Source of the DNA: Clostridiales bacterium
GTDB lineage: Bacteria > Bacillota > Clostridia > Oscillospirales > Oscillospiraceae
DNA: 15,229 nt
Assembly (NCBI GenBank): GCA_019422005.1
Contig: JAHZEF010000047.1
Coordinates: forward strand, 1 to 15,229
Direction of reading: 5' to 3'
Shown here: in pieces, positions 1 to 6,766 of the stretch
Numbering within the stretch: the stretch's first letter is position 1
Layout: each line of letters starts with the position of its first letter
The notes under the pieces: generated by a model
Told to the model about the DNA's origin: nothing
The model's database searches: none
What the model saw: only the letters and a program-made list of their open reading frames with translations
Made by a program: the position numbers and the translations under genes

Positions 1-729
1 GCAGCCGGAATACGGCGCGATGTACTGCAGCGGCGCCAGCTCCGACGCCGTCGCGCTCACCACAATGGTATACGCCATGGCCCCGGCGCTCTCCAGTGTG
101 TCCACAATCTGCGCCACCGTGGAGCGCTTCTGTCCAATGGCCACATAAATACAGAGGCAGTCCTTCCCCTTCTGATTGATGATGGTATCGGTGGCAATGG
201 TGGATTTTCCGGTCTGCCGGTCGCCGATGATCAGCTCCCTCTGTCCGCGGCCAATGGGAATCATGGAGTCAATGGCCTTAATGCCGGTCTGCAGCGGTAC
301 GGAAACGCTCCTGCGCTCGATGATGCCGGGGGCGGGAGACTCAATGGGGCGATACTCGCTGGCCTCCAGCGCGCCCTTTCCGTCAATGGGCGCGCCCAGC
401 GCGTCCACGACACGCCCGATCAGCGCCTCGCCCACCGGCACGGAGACAACGCGTCCGGTCCGCTTTACCACATCTCCCTCGCGGATTCCCGCATCGCTGC
501 CCAGGATCACAATGGAAACCGAATTTTCTTCCAGGTTCTGTGCCATGCCGAACTCGCCGTTGGGAAATTCGATGAGTTCGTTCATCATGCACTGCTCCAG
601 GCCGGAGGCCCGCGCAATGCCGTCGCCCACAAGAATCACCGTACCGGTTTCGCTCTGCTCAATTTTCGCCTCATAATGCTTGATCTGCGATCGAATGATC
701 TTCGTGATTTCCTCTGGTCTCAGTTCCAT
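1..729 (-). CDS. atpA: ATP synthase F1 subunit alpha (N-terminal part, runs off the window)
   Basis: This is the non-catalytic nucleotide-binding alpha subunit of the F1 headpiece, which with beta forms the alpha3beta3 hexamer on the cytoplasmic side. The 243 visible codons begin MELRPEEITKIIRSQI, the usual alpha N-terminus that contacts the delta subunit. A beta-barrel domain follows (about residues 25-95), then the start of the nucleotide-binding domain. The Walker A motif GDRQTGKST is at 169-177, with the lysine at 175 as in E. coli. The reading frame is open to base 1 and the protein is cut at ...APYSGC, so roughly half is missing. The ATG at 729 is chosen because it matches the family N-terminus; its ribosome site is moderate (AGGAAA upstream). 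It lies 86 bases after atpH in the atp operon; gamma, beta and epsilon genes are expected beyond the window. Identification is secure. Confidence 0.97.
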   Translation of the reverse strand, partial: MELRPEEITKIIRSQIKHYEAKIEQSETGTVILVGDGIARASGLEQCMMNELIEFPNGEFGMAQNLEENSVSIVILGSDAGIREGDVVKRTGRVVSVPVGEALIGRVVDALGAPIDGKGALEASEYRPIESPAPGIIERRSVSVPLQTGIKAIDSMIPIGRGQRELIIGDRQTGKSTIATDTIINQKGKDCLCIYVAIGQKRSTVAQIVDTLESAGAMAYTIVVSATASELAPLQYIAPYSGC

Positions 730-746
730 GATCTACCAGCTTTCCT

Positions 747-770
747 GCCGGCGGGGCACGCCCCTCCGGC
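747..770 (-). other. GC-rich intercistronic hairpin between atpH and atpA
   Basis: A near-perfect inverted repeat lies between atpH and atpA: GCCGG and GGGGC arms pair with GCCCC and CCGGC, with one mismatch and a 2-base centre. There is no T-run after it, so a factor-independent terminator is unlikely. It sits just upstream of the atpA ribosome site. It could affect mRNA stability, processing or translation of atpA; that role is inference. Confidence 0.45.
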
Positions 771-815
771 TTGAGATTTTCCTCTGCGGCCCGGAACCAT
801 CCGGGCGCGCAGGCT

Positions 816-1355
816 TCAGAGAACGGTTTCGCGCAGAATTGCCTGCAGCTCGTCCAGCCTGCCGCGGACCGTGCCGTCCAGCCGCTTTCCCTCCAGTTCC
901 AGCCGGACGCCGCCCAGCACGCCGGAATCCACACGGTTGTGCAGACGGATTTCCTTCCCGGTCTTCCGCCCCAGCTGCTGCCGCAGCCGCTCCTGCAGCG
1001 TCGCGGTCAGCGGCACGGCCGTGACGGCGGTCACTTCCAGGATGCCGTGATCCTCGTCAAACCGGCTCCGGTACGCCTCCGCGCAGCCGGGCAGCTGAGG
1101 AACCGTCCCGTTCTCTGTCAGTATTTTTAAAAAATTCAGAAGGTATGGATGGATCCGGCCCCGGAAGCTCTCATCCAAAAGGCCGCAGCGCTCCCGCTTG
1201 GGCAAAGAGGGAAGCGACAGCAGCGCCGCATACTCCGGGTTCCCGCAAAAGATGCCCGACACGGCCTGCAGCTGCCCGAGAATCTCCGTCTCCAGCCCTT
1301 CGCTTTCTGCCAGTTCATACAGGGCCCCGCCGTAGATCCGCGCGATCCGGGTCAT
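816..1355 (-). CDS. atpH: ATP synthase F1 subunit delta
   Basis: The delta subunit (OSCP homologue) joins the peripheral stalk to the top of the F1 alpha subunits. The 179 aa length is normal for the family. The N-terminal helical domain begins MTRIARIYGGALYELAE, the usual delta opening with R-Y/G-x-A-L. The C-terminal half contains the conserved run IRLHNRVDSGVLGGVRLELEG (about residues 136-156), matching the delta signature in which a D-x-S-x-x-G-G core precedes a final helix. The ATG overlaps the atpF stop as ATGA (1352-1355), so the two are probably translationally coupled. It is followed after 86 bases by atpA. Order b-delta-alpha is the standard bacterial one. No anomalies seen. Confidence 0.96.
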   Translation of the reverse strand: MTRIARIYGGALYELAESEGLETEILGQLQAVSGIFCGNPEYAALLSLPSLPKRERCGLLDESFRGRIHPYLLNFLKILTENGTVPQLPGCAEAYRSRFDEDHGILEVTAVTAVPLTATLQERLRQQLGRKTGKEIRLHNRVDSGVLGGVRLELEGKRLDGTVRGRLDELQAILRETVL

Positions 1356-1858
1356 GTATCCTCACCTATTTTCTCAATAAACGCTTCCACCAGATGCCGG
1401 TGGTCCTCTGCATGGATTTCCCGCTCCACGACCTTGGAGGCAATCTCCATGGCAATGCCGGAAATTTCATTCTTCGCCTCGTTCAGCGCCTTCTTCCGCT
1501 CCTGGGCAATCTCCGCTTCCGCGCGCTCGCGCATGGCTGCCGCGTCCGCTGCGGCCGCCGCCAGCAGTTCCTGTTCACGCTTCTGGGCGCGGGATGCAGC
1601 GTCCTGCAGAAGCGTATCGCGTTCGGCCTTCGCCTGATCCAGACGGTGCCGGTATTCCGCTTCCAGCGCCTGCGCCTCCTCTTTGGAACGGCCGGCGTCA
1701 GCATACAGCCCGTCAATTTCCTTCTGCCGGTCGTCGATCATCCGCTTTACCGGATGAAACAGAAACTTCCTCAGGATCAGAAACGTGATGACCATATTGC
1801 AGAGTGTAAACAGAGCAGTCCAGGGATTCACACCGACAATATTTTCAAAACCCGTCAC
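1352..1858 (-). CDS. atpF: ATP synthase F0 subunit b
   Basis: Subunit b forms the dimeric peripheral stalk linking the membrane a subunit to F1. About 168 aa: one N-terminal membrane helix (around residues 12-35, WTALFTLCNMVITFLIL), then a short basic turn, then a long charged alanine/glutamate-rich coiled coil to the C-terminus, as expected for b. I place the start at the GTG at 1858 because AAAGGAG lies 8 bases upstream; an in-frame GTG at 1867 would be inside the ribosome site itself. It ends in an ATGA overlap with atpH. It follows atpE after 42 bases. Only a single b gene is visible, so this is a homodimeric stalk as in most Firmicutes. Confidence 0.96.
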   Translation of the reverse strand: MTGFENIVGVNPWTALFTLCNMVITFLILRKFLFHPVKRMIDDRQKEIDGLYADAGRSKEEAQALEAEYRHRLDQAKAERDTLLQDAASRAQKREQELLAAAAADAAAMRERAEAEIAQERKKALNEAKNEISGIAMEIASKVVEREIHAEDHRHLVEAFIEKIGEDT

Positions 1859-1900
1859 CCCGGTCACTCCTTTCTTTATCGTGCAGCCCCGCCGCGCAGA

Positions 1901-2140
1901 TCAGAATACAAACAGCAGAAGCAGTGCGATAACCAGGGAGTAAATACCGGTGGACTCCGTAATGGCGCAGCCGAGAATCATGTTCGTGCGCAGCAGGCCG
2001 GCCGATTCCGGCTGGCGCGCCATGCCCTCCAGGGCCTTTCCCACAGCGTTTCCTTCGCCGACTGCCGGGCCGATTGCACCGAATCCCATGCAAATGCCCG
2101 CTCCGATTGCACATGCCGCTCTCACAATTGCTTCTTCCAT
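1901..2140 (-). CDS. atpE: ATP synthase F0 subunit c, sodium-type
   Basis: Subunit c is the proteolipid that assembles into the rotating membrane ring. At 79 aa it has two membrane helices joined by the polar loop ARQPE (41-45). Helix 1 has the glycine-rich packing motif GAIGPAVGEG. Helix 2 contains the ion-binding segment TESTGIYSLV (61-70), with E62 as the essential carboxylate. The E-S-T triplet (62-64) and the Q/E position in helix 1 (E29) match the Na+-binding site known from Ilyobacter and Propionigenium c-rings, except that the usual glutamine is a glutamate here. A two-carboxylate site of this kind is known from Fusobacterium nucleatum. Na+ coupling is therefore likely but inferred. 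The start has a very strong site, TAGGAGG 9 bases before the ATG, preceded by an A-rich leader. Confidence 0.96.
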   Translation of the reverse strand: MEEAIVRAACAIGAGICMGFGAIGPAVGEGNAVGKALEGMARQPESAGLLRTNMILGCAITESTGIYSLVIALLLLFVF

Positions 2141-2230
2141 AGTGATTGTCCTCCTAAATTTTTTTGATCTTGTTGTATTCCGGCTCCCGGGCGGATTATG
2201 CAGACAGCCCGTCCCACCGGACGGTCCTGC
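2141..2230 (-). promoter_or_regulatory. atpB-atpE intercistronic leader with hairpin and A-rich ribosome site
   Basis: This 90-base gap is the longest between genes of the front half of the operon. Reading along the transcript, a small perfect stem (CCGTCC/GGACGG, 2209-2224, 4-base loop) comes first. Then comes an A-rich stretch with seven consecutive A residues directly before TAGGAGG. A strong, unstructured leader before atpE fits the known need for many more c subunits than a or b; the specific mechanism here is inferred. Confidence 0.5.
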
Positions 2231-3118
2231 TTACGGCTGACGCGTTTCCTCCGGCGGCGGGCAGGCGTTTCCCACATATACCATGGTCAGGAGACTGAAG
2301 ACCAGCGCCTGGACGCCGCCGGAAAACACGTCGAAGTACAGGGAAAGGACGCCGGGGATTCCGACCTCCAGAATCGGGACGCTCTCAAAGACGCCCAGCA
2401 GCTCCAGCAGCGCCGCAGCGGCAATCAGCAGCAGCGCTGCGCCCGCCAGCTTCCGTTTGAAGCGCTTCCTGCAGATCCCCCAGGCCAGCAGCGCCAGTCC
2501 GAGGATCCCCACCGCGGCAACCGACGCGGCGCCGCTGGAACGGATCAGGCCCAGCAGCGCGGCCGAAGCCGCCGCCAGCGCCGAATAGAGCAGCGACATC
2601 AGCACGCCGCCTCCCATTATGTTTCCGAAATGACGGAACGCCATGGAAATCGGCTGCGCAATCTCTGAAATCAGATTCATGGGCAGCATCACCTTCACCG
2701 GCTCGGCAAAGCCCCTGAGCCACCCTGCAAAGCCGTTGGCCCGGATGCTGCACGCCCAGACCAGGACGCTGGTCATCAACGCCCAGACCAGCGTTGTGGA
2801 AAGGTCTGCGGTGGCAGAGCGCAGAATGCCGGTCATCCCGATCAGGGAGCCGCCCAGGGAGGAAAGGAACAGCGCGCCGATATACGGCGTCCAGCGGGAA
2901 TTATGCTTTCCCATGGTTTCTTCCACCATCTGGTACAGCATGCCCACCAGCTTCTCCACCAGCACCTGCCGCCTCCCCGGCCGCTTTTTCAGATTCCTGC
3001 CCAGGCAGTACCCGGCAACGCAGAGGATCAGCATCACCAGGAAAGAGGAAACCGCCGTCTGCGTAATGGGAATGCCGCCGAACAGCGGTATCTCAAAATA
3101 AATCTTGGGACCGTTCAT
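2231..3118 (-). CDS. atpB: ATP synthase F0 subunit a, with an inserted hydrophobic segment
   Basis: Subunit a is the membrane stator that forms the two ion half-channels beside the c-ring. Recognised by the run EIAQPISMAFRHFGN (152-166), where R162 is the essential arginine facing the c-ring. The C-terminal FDVFSGGVQALVFSLLTMVY (262-281), with Q270, is the typical last helix. The protein is 295 aa, longer than the usual 220-250. The excess lies between these two conserved helices, where about 45-50 additional residues (roughly 185-237) add hydrophobic segments near 199-216 and 226-242 separated by a basic stretch CRKRFKRK (216-223). The ATG overlaps the atpI-like stop as ATGA. Function is secure; the insertion is unusual and its role unknown. 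Confidence 0.94.
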   Translation of the reverse strand: MNGPKIYFEIPLFGGIPITQTAVSSFLVMLILCVAGYCLGRNLKKRPGRRQVLVEKLVGMLYQMVEETMGKHNSRWTPYIGALFLSSLGGSLIGMTGILRSATADLSTTLVWALMTSVLVWACSIRANGFAGWLRGFAEPVKVMLPMNLISEIAQPISMAFRHFGNIMGGGVLMSLLYSALAAASAALLGLIRSSGAASVAAVGILGLALLAWGICRKRFKRKLAGAALLLIAAAALLELLGVFESVPILEVGIPGVLSLYFDVFSGGVQALVFSLLTMVYVGNACPPPEETRQP

Positions 3119-3528
3119 GACTTTGCGCCATCCCCCTTGTCTTTACGGAAAAATTCCGTCAGCACGATGCTCAGCTGCAGGAACAGCAGCGGCAGGATCG
3201 CCGCTATGGGATCACAGGCCCCGCTTTTCAGAATCAGAATATACAGGACCGCCAGCAGCAGCAGGCGGACCAGCGCCATCACCTGCACAGAAACCCGCGC
3301 CTTCACGGCCTCACCGGTTGTCTCCGCCCGGTCCGCGGCCCTGGAGACCGTAACGCTCAGGAGCAAAAAATTCAGCATCGCCAGCACGCCGCCAATCAGC
3401 GCGCCCAACAGCACCTGCCTGGAAAACCTGCCGATCAGTCCGTAGACCCCCAGCATCAGCGCCACGCAGGCCGCCTCGCCCGCCAGTACCCGCAGGATCT
3501 GGCGGATCGCCTCTTTGTTATGAAACAT
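3115..3528 (-). CDS. AtpI-like small membrane protein of the ATP synthase operon
   Basis: A 137-aa protein with four predicted membrane segments (about residues 10-33, 38-60, 75-102 and 105-128) and a charged C-terminus FFRKDKGDG. Its place directly before atpB matches the AtpI-type assembly factors (ATP synthase subunit I) that help c-ring assembly. These proteins are poorly conserved in sequence, so the call rests on topology and position. I start it at the ATG at 3528, 22 bases after the preceding stop, because AAAGGGAG lies 9 bases upstream; a longer in-frame reading would extend back through the end of the previous gene without a ribosome site. It ends in a 4-base overlap with atpB. Confidence 0.8.
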   Translation of the reverse strand: MFHNKEAIRQILRVLAGEAACVALMLGVYGLIGRFSRQVLLGALIGGVLAMLNFLLLSVTVSRAADRAETTGEAVKARVSVQVMALVRLLLLAVLYILILKSGACDPIAAILPLLFLQLSIVLTEFFRKDKGDGAKS

Positions 3529-3550
3529 GCAAGCCCACTCCCTTTGCAGC

Positions 3551-3814
3551 TTAACGATGGTCGTTGAACGAGGAAGGCGGTTCCGGATCCTCTTCACCGG
3601 CCTGGCGCTGCATCTTTTTCAGTGACGTCCAAAGGCCGGACACGGCGCCGCCGACTCCCAGCAGCACGCCTGCCGCCACAATCCAGCCGCCCAGCGAAAA
3701 CCGGTTCCGGAGCCAGCAGGCGCCTGCAATGCACAGCACCGGCGGAGCCGCAACGGACAGCCCCAGCTGGGTCAGCCACGCCAGGTTCCGCAATGCTTTG
3801 ATCCACGGCTGCAT
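3551..3814 (-). CDS. AtpZ/AtpI-family protein, first gene of the ATP synthase operon
   Basis: An 87-aa protein with two membrane helices (about residues 11-33 and 39-62) joined by a short loop, then a charged tail. This is the layout of AtpZ, which pairs with AtpI and has been linked to c-ring assembly or Mg2+/Ca2+ supply. The hydrophobic core with GGWIVAAGVLLGVGGAVSGLW fits the AtpZ/AtpI family pattern of a glycine-rich second helix. The ATG at 3814 is preceded by GGGAGGG at 7 bases; an upstream in-frame ATG at 3850 has no such site. It is the first gene after the operon promoter (3887-3916). Confidence 0.75.
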   Translation of the reverse strand: MQPWIKALRNLAWLTQLGLSVAAPPVLCIAGACWLRNRFSLGGWIVAAGVLLGVGGAVSGLWTSLKKMQRQAGEEDPEPPSSFNDHR

Positions 3815-3886
3815 GCCGTATCCCTCCCGCTGTTCCGCCGGCCGGAGCATCCCCCAGGCGGCGTCCGCTTTCCAGACTGTTTAGTT

Positions 3887-3916
3887 ATTATACCTCTGTT
3901 TGGTGATTTGCGTCAA
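3887..3916 (-). promoter_or_regulatory. Sigma-A promoter of the ATP synthase operon
   Basis: On the minus strand TTGACG (3911-3916) is followed after 18 bases by a perfect TATAAT (3887-3892). Transcription would start near 3880, giving a leader of about 65 bases before the atpZ-like ATG. No operator-like repeat is seen in it. Confidence 0.8.
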
Positions 3917-3981
3917 GGAAATTCCACACATCTCCAACGCGCAGAAGCCGGCCCGCTGTTCCGCAGCGGCGGCAGCGCGCA

Positions 3982-4031
3982 GGAATCCAAACGCTCCGGG
4001 AGCAGGATCCTGCTCCCGGAGCGTTGATTCC
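3982..4031. terminator. Perfect 36-bp palindrome downstream of gnd, likely transcript end
   Basis: Bases 3990-4025 form a perfect palindrome (18-bp arms, centre GGATCC). It is extended by outer arms GGAATC/GATTCC (3982-3987 and 4026-4031) across a 2-base bulge. It begins 44 bases after the gnd stop codon. There is no proper T-run on either side (only GTTTGGATT on the minus strand), so it may act by hairpin alone, or as a 3' stability element. It separates gnd from the atp promoter. Confidence 0.55.
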
Positions 4032-4075
4032 AGGCGTCCCTCCGTCCGGATCCGCCCTGCAGCGCAGGCCGGAAT

Positions 4076-5539
4076 TCAAACGGTATAGGTATTGGAGGTC
4101 GTATCGCCTCCCTGCCCCGTCCAGTTGGTATGATAATACGTCCCTCTCGGCCGGTCCGTCCGCTCATAGGTATGCGCGCCGAAATAGTCGCGCTGGGCCT
4201 GAAGCAGATTGGCCGGAAGGTTCGCGGTGGTATAGCCGTCAAAATAGCTCAGTGCGGCTCCCATGGCCGGAACCGGCACGCCATGCAGCACTGCCTGGGA
4301 CACCACGCTGCGCCACGCAGGCGCCAGCGCCTTCAGCGTATCCCGGAAATAGGGATCCAGGATCAGATTCCGGAGGCCCGGATCCCGGTCATAGGCTTCT
4401 TTGATCTTCTCCAGGAAAGCGCTCCGGATGATGCAGCCCCCCCGCCACATCAGCGCGATGCCGCCGTAATCCAGATGCCAGCCGTAAGTTTCAGCAGCCG
4501 ACCGCAGCAGCGCATATCCCTGGGCGTAGGAAATCATTTTGGAAGCATACAGCGCGCCCCGGATCCTTTCAATCCACAGGTCGCGCGCCCCGTCCGGCGC
4601 GGCCCTGGTACAGCCGAATACGCCTGCAGCCTCCAGCCGCTCCTCCTTGCAGGCCGAAAGGCAGCGCGCAAACACGGCCTCACCGATCAGCGTCAGCGGA
4701 ACGCCCATATCCAGGGCGGCGGATACGGTCCATTTTCCGGTTCCCTTCTGGCCCGCAGCATCCAGAATGGAGTCCACTGTCGGCGTGCCGTCCGCTTCCC
4801 GATGCGCCAGAATTTCCCCTGTAATTTCAATAAGATAGCTGCTCAGTTCGCCGCCGTTCCAGTCTGCGAACACCTTCTGCATTTCCCCGGCGGACATTCC
4901 CAGCGCATCCCGCATCAGCTGATACGCTTCACAGATCAGCTGCATATCTCCATATTCAATCCCATTGTGCACCATTTTCACGAAATGGCCCGCTCCGTTT
5001 TCCCCCACCCAATTGCAGCAGGGCGTCCCGTCTTCCGCCCGGGCGCAGATGGCGTGGAACATCGGCCGGACCAGCGGCCAGGCTGCCGGGCTGCCGCCGG
5101 GCATCATGCTCGGCCCCTTCAACGCGCCCTCCTCGCCGCCGGATACGCCGGTTCCGACATACAGGAGCCCCTTGCTTTCCACATAGGCTGTCCGGCGCAT
5201 GGTATCCTGGAACCGGCTGTTCCCTCCGTCGATCAGGACATCCCCGGGCTCCAGATACGGCAGCAGCTGGTCAATCAGGCTGTCCACGGCCGGGCCGGCC
5301 TGGATCATCATCATAACCTTGCGCGGCTTTGACAGGTATCCCGTCAGTTCCTGCAGCGTACTGCATCCGAAAATTTGCTTCCCTCTGGCCCGTCCCATTA
5401 CAAAGCGCTCCGTTCTGGAAACGGTGCGATTGTACACCGCCACGGCAACCCCCCTGGACTCCAGATTCAGCGTCAGGTTTTCTCCCATGACCGCCAGCCC
5501 AATCAGCCCGATATCCGCCTGTTTCCTGTTCAAACTCAT
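4076..5539 (-). CDS. gnd: 6-phosphogluconate dehydrogenase (decarboxylating)
   Basis: Oxidises and decarboxylates 6-phosphogluconate to ribulose 5-phosphate in the cytosol, reducing NAD(P)+. The 487-aa length is typical of the long bacterial form. The N-terminal Rossmann domain has GLIGLAVMGENL (11-22), and YNRT (36-39) at the end of strand 2 favours NADP+. The substrate motif is GVSGGEEGALKGPS (131-144). The catalytic lysine is K188 in GAGHFVKMVHNGIEYGD, with E195 the likely general acid. The C-terminus keeps RDYFGAHTYER and RGTYYHTNW. The ATG at 5539 has GAGGG 7 bases upstream and overlaps the kinase stop as ATGA, so the two are coupled. No glucose-6-phosphate dehydrogenase is adjacent, so the substrate may come from gluconate or a related acid through the neighbouring kinase. 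Confidence 0.95.
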   Translation of the reverse strand: MSLNRKQADIGLIGLAVMGENLTLNLESRGVAVAVYNRTVSRTERFVMGRARGKQIFGCSTLQELTGYLSKPRKVMMMIQAGPAVDSLIDQLLPYLEPGDVLIDGGNSRFQDTMRRTAYVESKGLLYVGTGVSGGEEGALKGPSMMPGGSPAAWPLVRPMFHAICARAEDGTPCCNWVGENGAGHFVKMVHNGIEYGDMQLICEAYQLMRDALGMSAGEMQKVFADWNGGELSSYLIEITGEILAHREADGTPTVDSILDAAGQKGTGKWTVSAALDMGVPLTLIGEAVFARCLSACKEERLEAAGVFGCTRAAPDGARDLWIERIRGALYASKMISYAQGYALLRSAAETYGWHLDYGGIALMWRGGCIIRSAFLEKIKEAYDRDPGLRNLILDPYFRDTLKALAPAWRSVVSQAVLHGVPVPAMGAALSYFDGYTTANLPANLLQAQRDYFGAHTYERTDRPRGTYYHTNWTGQGGDTTSNTYTV

Positions 5540-6615
5540 CTCTGAACCCTCGCATTCCCTGCATAAATACTCCAAATCTGCGCCTCATCCGCCGGCAGTG
5601 CATAATCCGTCAGCAGCGTCGCCGCAAAGGCTCCGGCGCCCCAGCCGAACTGCAGGCACTGCTCCGGCTTCCAGCCGCACAGCATGCCATACAGCATCCC
5701 GCCCACAAAGCCGTCTCCGCCGCCGATGCGATCCAATACCGGAATCGGCCGCGGCTCCTCCACATACCACGCATCCCCATCATACAGAAGCGCGCCCCAG
5801 AGGTGCTCGTTCGCATTCCGTACCTGGCGGAGGGTTGTCGCAAAGGTGCCGACGTCCGGATACATCCGGCGGGCCCGGAGAATCATCTCCTGAAAGCGTT
5901 CCGTCTGTTCCGCCAGATCCCGTCCGCCCACAGCAGGCCCGGGAATTCCCAGCGCCAGCTGGAAATCCTCCTCATTGCCGATCAGGACATCTGAAAGCGA
6001 GGCAATCCCGGTAAAAATCTCCTTCAGTTCCTGTTCCCGTCCCGCCCAGAACGAGGCGCGGTAATTGAGGTCAAAGGAAACGCGCGTACCGTATGCCCTG
6101 GCGCGGCGCGCCAGCTCCAGGCAGAACTGCCCTGTTTCCCGGCTCAGGGCGGCGACCAGCCCGGACATATGGAGAATCCTGACGCCCTCCTGCCCAAATA
6201 AACGGTCCAGGTCAAAGTCGCCGGTGCACAATGTCCGCCCAACCTCTCCGGCCCGGTCATTCCAGACGCGCGGCCCCCGCATTCCGTAGCCGGAGTCCGC
6301 CAGGTTAAACTGGTGCCGGAACCCCCACGCCCCTCCCTGCGGTACGCTGGGGCCTTCATACTCTATGCCTCTCGCCCGCAGGTCTGACTGTATCAACCGG
6401 GCAATCGGGCTGTCGGCCACAAATTTGGTCAGCACACGCGTCCGCCTGCCCAGCGCCGCGGCAATGCTCAGCACATTGGACTCTGCGCTGGTGGCCTGCA
6501 GATAAAAGCCGCCGCCCGCCTGGAACGGCTGCCTCCCGGCCGGCGTCATGCGCACGCCCATGCTGGTAGGGCAGACCAGATCCAGCTCGGTACGCTCCAG
6601 TCTCTTTTGCTGCAC
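5536..6615 (-). CDS. PfkB-family sugar or sugar-acid kinase (2-keto-3-deoxygluconate kinase-like)
   Basis: A ribokinase-fold kinase of about 359 aa. The C-terminal signature DRIGGGDGFVGGMLYGML (about residues 295-312) supplies the anion hole and the catalytic aspartate. SFDLNYRASFW (about 180-190) is the pattern seen in 2-keto-3-deoxygluconate kinases. The N-terminal PfkB motif is altered (ATSAESNVLSIAAALG), as in KdgK-like proteins. I favour the GTG at 6615, 7 bases after GGAGG, over the ATG at 6621, which is only 1 base from it. It is the first gene of a LacI-controlled unit and overlaps gnd by 4 bases. That coupling suggests an acid whose phosphate enters the Gnd step or KDG metabolism. 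Substrate is not determined by the sequence. Confidence 0.85.
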   Translation of the reverse strand: MQQKRLERTELDLVCPTSMGVRMTPAGRQPFQAGGGFYLQATSAESNVLSIAAALGRRTRVLTKFVADSPIARLIQSDLRARGIEYEGPSVPQGGAWGFRHQFNLADSGYGMRGPRVWNDRAGEVGRTLCTGDFDLDRLFGQEGVRILHMSGLVAALSRETGQFCLELARRARAYGTRVSFDLNYRASFWAGREQELKEIFTGIASLSDVLIGNEEDFQLALGIPGPAVGGRDLAEQTERFQEMILRARRMYPDVGTFATTLRQVRNANEHLWGALLYDGDAWYVEEPRPIPVLDRIGGGDGFVGGMLYGMLCGWKPEQCLQFGWGAGAFAATLLTDYALPADEAQIWSIYAGNARVQR

Positions 6616-6631
6616 ATTCATTCCTCCATTT

Positions 6632-6645
6632 TGTAAGCGCTTACA
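6632..6645. promoter_or_regulatory. LacI-family operator, perfect palindrome
   Basis: TGTAAGCGCTTACA is a perfect 14-bp palindrome with the central CG typical of LacI/PurR-family operators. It lies between the kinase -10 box and its start codon, at about +10 to +23 of the predicted transcript, where bound repressor would block transcription. The divergent LacI-family gene at 6767 is the obvious regulator. A CcpA-type cre site is an alternative, since the consensus sequences overlap. Confidence 0.85.
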
Positions 6646-6661
6646 TTTTTAATACAAAAAT

Positions 6662-6690
6662 ATATTATTGGAAATTTATAAATTTGTCAA
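6662..6690 (-). promoter_or_regulatory. Sigma-A promoter of the kinase-gnd unit
   Basis: On the minus strand TTGACA (6685-6690) is followed after 17 bases by TAATAT (6662-6667). This is a near-consensus promoter, with the perfect operator (6632-6645) just downstream of the expected start at about 6655. Confidence 0.85.
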
Positions 6691-6702
6691 TACTTTTCAA
6701 TC

Positions 6703-6730
6703 TTGACAGGAAACAAAGCGATGATATATT
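6703..6730 (+). promoter_or_regulatory. Sigma-A promoter of the lacI-family gene
   Basis: TTGACA (6703-6708) is followed after 16 bases by TATATT (6725-6730). It is back to back with the kinase promoter: the two -35 boxes are 12 bases apart. A perfect TATAAT at 6734-6739 lacks a -35 at the right distance. Confidence 0.7.
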
Positions 6731-6739
6731 AAATATAAT

Positions 6740-6753
6740 TGATAGCGCTTTCT
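6740..6753. promoter_or_regulatory. Second, imperfect LacI-type operator
   Basis: TGATAGCGCTTTCT matches the perfect operator at 6632-6645 in 10 of 14 positions and keeps the AGCGCTT core. It lies just downstream of the repressor gene's -10 box and directly before its ribosome site GGAGGG, suggesting negative autoregulation. The two operator centres are 108 bases apart, so looping by a tetramer is possible but speculative. Confidence 0.6.
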
Positions 6754-6766
6754 GGAGGGATATGTT

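Noticed and set aside
4130..5332. 400-codon plus-strand frame opposite gnd
   Set aside because: Antisense to a full-length 6-phosphogluconate dehydrogenase with all motifs intact; no ribosome site or promoter supports it.
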